Below are positions 47,215 to 54,752 of a stretch of 54,752 nucleotides of DNA, piece by piece. Source of the DNA: Mesaphorura yosii (Eukaryota > Arthropoda > Collembola > Poduromorpha > Tullbergiidae). A program made the position numbers and the translations under genes. The stretch covers positions 1 through 54,752 of the forward strand of contig WIXG01000451.1 in the NCBI GenBank assembly GCA_009869945.1. The letters are read 5' to 3'. The number at the start of each line of letters is the position of its first letter. Within the stretch, counting starts at the first letter, position 1. The notes below the pieces were generated by a model. That model searched no databases and was not told the origin of the DNA. It saw only the letters and a program-made list of their open reading frames with translations.

Positions 47215-49321
47215 ATGGCACTCCTGGAGACTGACGACGACGAGCAGAACGAGAGCCCCAGCGGTCAACTATCTCGCCAGCATCTCCGCTATCAGCACCT
47301 CCAGTGGGAAGAGTTTGTCTCCGGTTGGGGAGCCGGGCTCTTCAACGTGACACTAACTTTTCCCATTCACAAGCTGATGTTTAGGCAGGTTAGTGTTTTA
47401 ACTTGATTATCCATTAATCGACTTAGGGTCATGTTCCGAGATTGAACTTCAAGTGGAACTTAACGGGCACTTGAATAAGTGTCACTTGACCTCGTTTCAA
47501 GTGGGACCTGACCTTTGGTATTCCGACACCGGCACTTGTCGAAGTGGGACTTCAAGTGACAAGTCGGACTTGAGCGGTAAAAGTGGCACTTCAAGTGCTG
47601 TTTGATCAACCAAACACGGATTTTGGTACAATATTGGCAATACCAACAATCGATTCGTAATCATTTCATTATAAAATATGTGCATGATCCAAGCTCTCGA
47701 GTTGCAAAAGGGAATTTGCCCATCTTGAGAAAGCAAAATTATTGGGCCAAACTCTTTTCTCATTGCACAGGTGGATTGGACTAATTTTTCTCCTCTTCAA
47801 GAGCCGTGTTGTAAAGCTTTGCTAATTCCAGCAATTCTTCAATAGTTTTCTCATTAACGTCGCAACGTTCTGCAGCACGCTTTCTACCCGAGCTCATTTT
47901 TACACTAAGTTAATGCAGTAATAATGGCAATTAAGTCGGCGAATTAAAGATGGACGGGTTCTGCCAATGTCCCTGGTTAGACACCGCTCGTTCATTCAGA
48001 TTTGATATAGATTGAGATATAGAGATTATCTGTCGAATTAACATATCCAACATTTTGGCCTGGAATATTAGCTTTTACGCCCGCACCCGTTCCTGATTCT
48101 CTTGAAATCCTCCAAGAGATCCGAATCTTGTCCGCATTCTGGCCGTTGGAAGACATTTTGCAAGTATTTTCAGTTATTGCTTCAGAGTAGTGCGATGCAA
48201 CACGTTTTGACCATTAATTAAGCGTTTAACTTTCACTTGAAATCTCAAGTCTAGCCCAGACCTGACTTGACAATTAACAGAGCAGTTGCTTGAAAACCGA
48301 ATCACTCGAAGTTACACTCGTCCGGTCAGAATAACGTAAACCTCGAATAACACTTATTCAAGTGAAAGTTCAAGTCGAACTTGTGACGAGGAGGTCGAAA
48401 TACAAAGTCGTACTTCAAGTTGCACTTTAAACTTGAAGTTCAATCTTGAAATATGGCCTTTAATCCACTGATAAAGACACTGTTTCATTTCTGTCCACCC
48501 CGGAAGATGCTCTACAACCTCCCAACCTCGAAAGCCTTCGACCAGCTCCTCCGCGAAGGCCCTTCACTCCTATTCCGTGGCCTTCTCCCTCCACTCTGCC
48601 AGAAAACAATCTCCTCCAGCATCATGTTTGGCTCTTATCACTACTACTCGCACTCACTATGCAGGGAGTTTTCTAACCTACCCCCACAGTTATGCAAATC
48701 GACTGGGGCGGCGCTGGCGGGGTGCACAGAAGCATTACTCACACCTCTTGAAAGGCTCCAAACTATACTACAAGATAAAAAGTACAAAAATCTTCAGAAT
48801 ACTGGACATGCTGTGAGGCACATTTGGAGGAATTATGGAATACTTGAATTCTATCGTGGGTGGAGTGCTGTTATCGTAAGGAATTCTGTTACGAATGTGC
48901 TCTTCTTCGGGGCAAGGGAGAGGGTGCGGAGGAGGTTGCCGAGTAAGAAGAACATTAGCTGGAATTACTTTTACGATTTTCTGAGGTGAGTTTAGACTTT
49001 AGACTTGCGTTCCTTGACCAAATTTCTAAAATACGCTTTTCCATACTCAACAGCGGTGGCCTCCTCGGCGCTTCACTCTCCTCCATTTTCTACCCCCTCA
49101 ACGTCGTAAAATCTCGGATGCAGTGCGTCCTCGGTGGCCAGTTCCAGTCGATACGCTCCGTCTTCGCTGTGGTCTACAAGGAGCGTGGGAGGAGTATGAT
49201 TGGCGTCTATCGTGGGGTTCATTTGAACATGCTCCGGTCACTAATCAGCTGGGGGATCATCAACGCGAGTTACGAATTGATCAAGAGTCTGATTCGGAGG
49301 TATCAGGAGAGGGTTAGATAA
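47215..49321 (+). CDS. SLC25A51: Mitochondrial NAD+ carrier, SLC25A51/52 (MCART1) type
   Basis: Inner-membrane six-TM carrier that imports NAD+ into the mitochondrial matrix. Exons 47215-47388, 48507-48985, 49054-49321; 306 residues, near the human 297. The three carrier repeats show the degenerate signature motifs typical of this subfamily: FPIHKLMFRQ in repeat 1, TPLERLQTILQD in repeat 2, YPLNVVKSRMQ in repeat 3. Other matching blocks are LLFRGLLPPLCQK, EFYRGW, NVLFFGARE and GVHLNMLRSLISWGIIN. The first intron (47389-48506) holds a transposon. Its acceptor ends AAG at 48506, only about 40 bp past the transposon, and exon 2 continues the alignment exactly (FRQ-MLYN). AATAAA lies at 49398-49403, inside the 3' end region of the RTCA transcript. 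Confidence 0.93.
47414..47423 (+). repeat. Left copy of probable target-site duplication
   Basis: TTAATCGACT, one base before the left inverted repeat; nine of ten bases match the right copy. Confidence 0.5.
47425..48459. mobile_element. DNA transposon (non-autonomous) in SLC25A51 intron 1
   Basis: About 1,035 bp with imperfect terminal inverted repeats: the left end starts AGGGTCATGTTCCGAGATTG and the right end, read on the minus strand, starts AGGCCATATTTCAAGATTG; both continue GAACTTCAAGT. Both arms are packed with CACTTGA/TTCAAGTG-like copies in both orientations. TTAATCGACT (47414-47423) and TTAATCCACT (48460-48469) flank it and look like a roughly 10-bp target duplication with one change. 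No intact transposase is present; the interior has only short open frames on the minus strand (47897-47781, 38 codons; 47763-47497, 88 codons). Superfamily not assigned; a 9-11 bp duplication would suit Mutator-like elements. Confidence 0.75.
48460..48469 (+). repeat. Right copy of probable target-site duplication
   Basis: TTAATCCACT, directly after the right inverted repeat. Confidence 0.5.
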
Positions 49322-49358
49322 CAATTAGTGCTGGTAGTCCGATAGTGCCATACGTGAT

Positions 49359-49364
49359 TTTATT
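49359..49364 (-). terminator. RTCA poly(A) signal
   Basis: AATAAA on the minus strand, 77 nt after the RTCA stop. It lies upstream of the SLC25A51 signal, so the two convergent mRNAs should overlap by several tens of bases. Confidence 0.5.
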
Positions 49365-49397
49365 CTTCCGTACAATATACTGTTGAAAATGCTGCGC

Positions 49398-49403
49398 AAT
49401 AAA
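49398..49403 (+). terminator. SLC25A51 poly(A) signal
   Basis: AATAAA 77 nt after the stop codon. Confidence 0.55.
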
Positions 49404-49440
49404 CACGGGAAATTCGTTACAAGTTCAAAGGTCACATTTG

Positions 49441-50487
49441 CTAAACACTAATCACCCAACTCCCATCCTCTTCTTTGATCTTGAACTCCACCCCACTCAC
49501 CAACTCTACGACGTGAATCGCACTCTTCGTGTGGTCACTCAAAGGGCCAACCCGAATAGACGACTCCCCAGCCGGATCCCCCATTTTAGCAAGCGCCATG
49601 TAGATTATAAGTTGGTCCTGCATGTACTCATCCACTGCAGCCTCCGAGGAGATGAACTTTTTGTATTCTTCATTCAAAAGTTTAATTGCCTCGAGCAGTT
49701 GAGGTTGTGTTGGATTCCTCCCTTCGACTAGTTTATAGAGCCCAACACGAGTGTGCTCGTAGTGGAGAAAGTACTCGATTGAGGAGTAGGGGACCGTTCG
49801 GGGCTCGATCTCTTGAATTCCTGTACTTTTTATACAAGAGAGGAAGCGGGGCTGCGCTTCGGCCAGGCGTGGGGTCATGTTTAGGATGGCTGATTGTTTC
49901 GTTAACTTTCCGCGGTGGAGGATTTTAAAGTGATTGAATTTCTTATCGTCGGCATTGGGCTGAACTTGGAGCTCAATCGACCCACCACCGCGTGGAAAGT
50001 AGCCTGGCTTCTTTAAACGGATGTCAAATTCATACCCAATCGTTTTCATCAAAGGAATAAAGATTTGTATCAAGTAATCATAGTTTGGAGCCTTCATCAC
50101 GTGCGTCCCGCCAATAATCACGAGTCTTGATCCCGATTGGAGTGTTAATAAGTAAGGGAGGAGGACTTGGACGCAGAGGCTGACTGACCCCGCAGTTATG
50201 AGGTCGATGGTGGTGTCGACTATGTTAGGATCTTTGCCATCCCCGTTCAGTTGAAATTCAGTCATTCCTTTCTTCAGTTCTAAATTTGTAGTCACGCCAG
50301 AGATCCGCTTCAGGGCGAGAATGCTTTCTAAATGCTGGGAGGCGAGACCGGGGTTGGGGCGGTTTGAGCGTATGGAGGAAATGCGGATGGGTTTTCGGAG
50401 GATGACAGAGAGGGAGACGGCGTTGCGGATGATTTGGCCGCCTCCTTCGCCGAACGAGCCGTCTATTTCTATGGGTGGGGTGGACAT
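49441..50487 (-). CDS. RTCA: RNA 3'-terminal phosphate cyclase
   Basis: RtcA converts RNA 3'-phosphates to 2',3'-cyclic phosphates with ATP, through an enzyme-AMP (histidine) intermediate; it acts in RNA processing and repair. Single exon, 348 residues, near the usual 340-366. ATG 50487 (MSTPPIEIDGSFGEGGGQII) gives the canonical start; the longer open frame upstream has only a TTG. Family blocks: RPNPGLASQHLESI, GGTHVMKAPNYDYL, KKPGYFPRGGGSIEL and DQLIIYMALAKM, the last carrying the segment where the family usually has the nucleotidyl-accepting His. In DEYMQDQLIIYMAL I see no His at the position where many family members have DQH or EHL, so the accepting residue should be checked. Divergent from ABCF2. 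Confidence 0.93.
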   Translation of the reverse strand: MSTPPIEIDGSFGEGGGQIIRNAVSLSVILRKPIRISSIRSNRPNPGLASQHLESILALKRISGVTTNLELKKGMTEFQLNGDGKDPNIVDTTIDLITAGSVSLCVQVLLPYLLTLQSGSRLVIIGGTHVMKAPNYDYLIQIFIPLMKTIGYEFDIRLKKPGYFPRGGGSIELQVQPNADDKKFNHFKILHRGKLTKQSAILNMTPRLAEAQPRFLSCIKSTGIQEIEPRTVPYSSIEYFLHYEHTRVGLYKLVEGRNPTQPQLLEAIKLLNEEYKKFISSEAAVDEYMQDQLIIYMALAKMGDPAGESSIRVGPLSDHTKSAIHVVELVSGVEFKIKEEDGSWVISV

Positions 50488-51163
50488 TTTGCAGTTTGAA
50501 GCTCTCTTGAAGTGGAGGGCGGGGAGTCTGTAATTCGGAAGACAGGAAATTAGCTGAATAGGAGTAGGATTCAGCTGAGGCAAATTTTACCTTAAGAATG
50601 TCTGTCTCAGAATGGTTGAAATCAGGTTGAATTCAAGCAAGTCGTCCCTCAAACGTCAAACCAGCTTCGAGCACGTCCAGCCATCGTCGTTTTGCAGCAG
50701 CTGATTCACAATCCAGACGAGGGACGATGAGTCAACCACTCATTCGATTAGCAAACGAGCAAACGAGCAATCAACTTGCCGGCTCCTCGATTCAAAAACC
50801 ACATTCCGACTCATGCCCCATCTTCCTAATTCGTACTCGAGCCAAGGCGCAGCGAGCGAGCGAGCGCGGCCCACACGTACATACAAAGGAAGACTGCAGC
50901 AGACAAGAAACTTTTCCATTCATCGCCCTCGTGCCATGCATCGAGCAGACAGGACGCAGGCTGGTAGACAGACTGCAGCAATGCTCGATTTCTTTTCCAC
51001 TTCAACCAGCGAGGAGTGCACAAACCGCGACCGCGACTCGATTTCTCCAATTTTCTCGATTTCCGAAAACTGGTGATTTTCCCATTTCCCCGTGACGCAA
51101 TAACGCAGTTTACTCGCATTAACTACGTTTTTTAATTCTTAATTCCCCAATTTCTCGCGGAGA
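50488..51163. promoter_or_regulatory. Divergent RTCA/ABCF2 promoter region
   Basis: 676 bp between divergent start codons, with no coding exon in between. It contains both leaders and promoters; no TATA box is obvious. Confidence 0.45.
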
Positions 51164-53243
51164 ATGCCGTCCGACGCGAAGAAGAAGCGCGATCAGGCCA
51201 AGAAACTTGCCGCGAAGGCAAAGGCGACGGGGCCCTCCAAATCTGCTGCTGCTGTTGCTACGACAAATGGGCAGAATGGGCACGTGAGTGGAGACGAGAC
51301 GCCACCACAGCAGCTGCAAAATGGGCACAGCAAAGAAGGGACCCCAGCGAAGGAGGTCAGCCAGGAGGGTGAGTCATCCGGTTATAAGTATGCCAAGGGT
51401 TGTCTTTATGGTTTGACATGAAATTCCTCCCTTCTCAACAGAACTCCTCTGCCAAAAACTAGAAAACGAAGCAAAGATTAGCGCCGAGGCGCGTGGCTGC
51501 ACCGGAGTCCTCGGAATCCACCCGCGCTCCCGCGACGTCAAAATCGACAACTTCTCTGTCACTTTCTACGGAACTGAGCTCCTAAAAGACACAAAGTTAG
51601 AACTAAATTGTGGTCGCCGCTATGGCCTAATAGGCTACAACGGCTCTGGAAAGTCAACCCTTCTCTCCGTCGTCGGCAACCGCGAAGTCCCGATCCCCGA
51701 CCAAATCGACATTTACCACCTGACAAGGGAGGCTCCGGCGAGTGAGAAGACCGCGCTCGAGTGCGTTCTTGAGGTTGATCAGGAAAAAGCAAGACTAGAG
51801 AAATTAGCAGATGAGCTTGTTAACCTGGAGGACGATGAAGCGCAGGAGCAATTACTCGATGTTTACGATCGACTGGACGAGATTTGTGCTGATACAGCTG
51901 CGGCGAGGGCTGGATTCATCCTGAAAGGGTTGGGCTTCACTAAGGAGATGCAGCAGAAGAAGTGCAAAGATTTTAGTGGTGGTTGGAGGATGAGGATTGC
52001 TCTAGCGAAGGCTCTTTACGTTAAGCCACATGTTCTACTTCTTGATGAGCCGACTAATGTGAGTTCAATACTCTTTGCTTTCGATTCGTTAAATTAACCT
52101 CCCTCTCATAAAATCCACAGCACCTGGACCTCGACGCCTGCGTCTGGCTCGAAGAAGAACTCAAAACCTACAAACGGATCCTCGTCATCATCTCTCACTC
52201 TCAGGATTTCATGAACGGAGTCTGCACAAACATCATCCATCTCGAGGGTAGAAAGCTTAAATACTACGGGGGCAACTACGACTCTTTTGTTCAAACAAGG
52301 ATGGAGTTGCTCGAGAATCAGGCGAAGCAGTACAACTGGGAGCAGGATCAGATCGCTCACATGAAGGTGGGTGCGGTTTTACTGTGGGTTTTGAGAGTTG
52401 GAGCTTGAATTTCATGATGAACTGAAAGGCCGATGAATACGACAGTCGATTTCGACGAGTTGAATGTTCATTCAAAACCCGGAGCGATCTAAGCCTGAAA
52501 TTGTGTTGTACTTTTATCAAACCTCGTGGTTCCTCTAGCCAGAATTCTAACAATGCCTTCTCATTTATTCCAGAACTACATCGCCCGCTTCGGCCACGGC
52601 TCCGCGAAACTCGCCCGCCAAGCTCAATCAAAAGAGAAGACCCTCGCCAAAATGGTCGCTGGTGGACTGACAGAGAAAGTAACATCAGACAAAGGAGTCA
52701 CTTTTTATTTCCCATCGTGTGGAACCATACCACCACCAGTAATCATGGTCCAGAACGTCAGTTTCCGTTATAACGAACGAACACCTCTAATCTATAAAAA
52801 CCTAGAGTTTGGAATCGATCTGGACACGAGATTAGCATTAGTAGGGCCCAACGGAGCTGGGAAGTCTACATTGCTTAAGTTACTTTATGGGGAATTGATA
52901 CCCACGGAGGGGATGATTAGAAAGAATTCACATTTGAGGATTGCGCGTTATCATCAGCATTTACATGAACTTCTTGATTTGGATTTGAGTCCCCTTGACT
53001 ACATGCTGAGGGAGTTCCCCCACATCAAAGAGAGGGAGGAGATGCGGAGGGTGATTGGGCGATATGGTTTGAGTGGGAAGCAGCAGGTGAGTTATTCTTG
53101 AGAATTCTGGTACTTTTTTTTTCTAAACCATTGCTAATCCCCAGTTGAATTCACCGCAGGTCGCCGCCATGCGCCAGCTCTCGGACGGCCAACGCTGCCG
53201 CGTCGTATTCGCCTACCTCGCCACACAAGCCCCACATTTGCTC

Positions 53244-53275
<32 letters not shown>

Positions 53276-53552
53276 TGAGACAATCGACGCTCTTGCTGAC
53301 GCACTCGTCGAGTTTGAAGGTGGAGTGGTCCTCGTCTCGCATGACTTCCGGCTAATCTCCCAAGTTGCCGAGGAGATTTGGGTTTGCGAGAAGGAGACTG
53401 TTACTAAATGGGAGGGTGGAATTCTTAAATATAAAGAGCACTTGAAGGAGAAGATACTCGCTCAGAATAGGAAGAATGAGAGGGTTATGTTGGCGGGGAA
53501 GGGTGGGAAGGTGACGATGGCGAGTAAGGTGGCTGCTGGGAAGAAGAAATAA
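51164..53552 (+). CDS. ABCF2: ABCF2, ATP-binding cassette protein of the translation/ribosome class
   Basis: ABC-F proteins have two ATPase cassettes and no membrane domain; they act on ribosomes in translation or ribosome assembly. Exons 51164-51368, 51442-52058, 52121-52366, 52574-53086, 53160-53552; 657 residues (human 623-634). A Lys/Ala-rich N-terminus ([20 protein letters not shown]) precedes cassette 1: Walker [10 protein letters not shown], signature FSGGW, Walker [14 protein letters not shown]. The ABC-F linker follows (NYDSFVQTR...NYIARFGHG), then cassette 2: [27 protein letters not shown], and the SHDFRLI switch histidine. Intron 1 splits a codon at the start of the conserved part. 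For the last exon, acceptor 53159 gives [15 protein letters not shown], which fits the family better than the earlier AG at 53144, which would add five residues. AATAAA is at 53701-53706. Confidence 0.95.
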
Positions 53553-53700
53553 GGAGCGTAGAGTATAGGGGAACATTTAAAAAATTAATTAATCATATTA
53601 AAATTGTATTAATTCATATTCAATATTACAAGTAAATCCTCCTTGAAGGAGATTATCTAAAATTTATTGTAATTTCTGCTGTCGTCACTCTGCTGGATTG

Positions 53701-53706
53701 AATAAA
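53701..53706 (+). terminator. ABCF2 poly(A) signal
   Basis: AATAAA 149 nt after the stop codon. Confidence 0.55.
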
Positions 53707-54752
53707 AGTGGTTGAAAATATAAGTAAGCTAAGCTTGTGTTGTCCCCACTCGGGGCCTGCTATATGCAATTCGTTCTTTCTCGACCCGGCGAGGCGCCTG
53801 AGACTTGTACCTCGTGTTGTCTCCACGTGCCGGGGCACTTTCGCCTATGACGCGGTGGAGGTTTGACCCCCCAAAAGTCACAGTATGGGCCTAAGAAGGT
53901 GCATATCCTGATCGCTGAACGCCCAGAACAAGAAAAAAATTACCCGAAGTAGAACCCCAAAAACTCGAGTTATAAATTTTAATCACGTCCCAACGATACA
54001 GAGTTAATTTCGCCAGGCGGGTGAGGCATATTCTTTTATTGCACTTCGTCCATCCTATGAGGTATAATTGCGCCACGCAGACGCAGACTAGGCGTTGCAC
54101 GGGAGTGGCGTGTTCCTGTGGAAACTAGTGCTTATCTGGGCAGGAGTAAGTGCCCCGCGCAGGCGCAGGCGTGTTACTGTGAAATACTTAATACTACTAA
54201 GCGCAAATGCACCGCGTAGGTGCACGCGTGCGAATCCCGTAGGCGTAGCGTGTTCCCATGAGCACAGGTAGTGGCCTTCAACAAACTTGGTAGACCTCAT
54301 ATCAAAGAGAGCGGGCGAGATGTTTGTACCACGCTCAACGAAAATTGAATTTAAAATCCACACCTCAGGCTCTGTATTGCCAAATCTAATGAAATCCCGC
54401 GTAAAAATGCATCAATATTGACCCTATTTATACACAAAGTTGCAGCGCAATCCGTCCGTCGATGCAAGGGAAAACCATAAAAGTTCGCCTAACCAGAATT
54501 TTCTGAGTTCTGCGTATGACCAGCACAGCCAGTTCAGTACATTTCTTCAATGACACTACTATTCGGTACATTAGCTCCTACACTGATGTCAGTAAAGAGG
54601 AGTAGGCTTGGCCTTAACATTTCTGATCTGAATGTATCAGTAAATTTGATAACCGCACACGACCTAGGAGTAACCATGAGCAAATGTATCAGTTCATCGT
54701 GTCCTGAATCTTTATTGTTTTCTCCTTTGGGAACCGCAACCATCGTCGTCCT
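53707..54752. repeat. Repeat-like, GC-rich intergenic segment at window end
   Basis: No coding exon is supportable. GTGTTGTCYCCAC with a following GGGGC occurs twice, near 53737 and 53816. A GCGTGTT-type unit with CGCAGGCGCAGG-like context repeats three times, near 54108, 54169 and 54248. The abrupt change in texture suggests the edge of a transposable element or satellite-like repeat, but no terminal repeats or transposase were found. Confidence 0.35.

Noticed and set aside
49441..49731. Plus-strand 97-codon frame opposite RTCA
   Set aside because: It is the antisense shadow of a well-supported conserved gene.
1..54752. tRNA, rRNA or CRISPR features
   Set aside because: No tRNA T-loop/A-box combinations, no rRNA-like sequence and no regularly spaced repeats were seen on either strand.

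Overview
This is a gene-dense piece of an animal nuclear genome, most likely a small arthropod. Genes have GT-AG introns, many of only 60-160 bp, AATAAA-type polyadenylation signals, and no operons. The arthropod call rests on a pannier-like GATA factor clustered with two more two-finger GATA genes, plus Patronin-, Spinster- and Brother-of-tout-velu-type genes. I cannot name the species. Base composition looks close to 50% GC by eye, and the proteins are rich in Gln, His and Ser runs.

Layout: 1-2631 (+) is the 3' part of Patronin/CAMSAP, ending in its CKK microtubule domain. 3493-8029 (+) is PRRC2/nocte, a disordered RNA-associated protein, with an apparent reading-frame break in a C10 run. 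8445-9743 (-) is a compact pannier-like GATA factor. 9776-14748 is about 5 kb of non-coding, probably regulatory DNA. 14749-17695 (-) is a second GATA factor (GATA-B). 19895-22100 (+) is Elongin A and 22860-24247 (+) an acid lipase. 24994-31259 (+) is a third GATA factor (GATA-C). 33120-34670 (+) is an intronless, secreted berberine-bridge-type FAD oxidase that looks horizontally acquired. 34901-36672 (-) is a secreted cholinesterase-type carboxylesterase. 37555-43188 (-) is Spinster with two alternative C-terminal ends. 44212-46888 (-) is EXTL3/botv. 47215-49321 (+) is the mitochondrial NAD carrier SLC25A51, with a roughly 1 kb DNA transposon in its first intron. 49441-50487 (-) is RNA 3'-phosphate cyclase and 51164-53552 (+) is ABCF2. 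53707-54752 holds GC-rich, repeat-like DNA.

The main biological theme is the linked GATA4/5/6-class cluster: three two-finger factors within 23 kb, with Elongin A and a lipase between the second and third. TGATAAG sites are grouped upstream of GATA-B and in the large intron of GATA-C, and a facing GATA pair lies upstream of pannier. This arrangement suggests auto- and cross-regulation. The remaining genes are housekeeping or metabolic. Two gene pairs are divergent with short shared promoters (EXTL3/SLC25A51 and RTCA/ABCF2). Three pairs are convergent and end close together (PRRC2/pannier, oxidase/carboxylesterase, SLC25A51/RTCA). All exon boundaries were set by hand from splice motifs, phase agreement and family alignment from memory; no transcript data were available.
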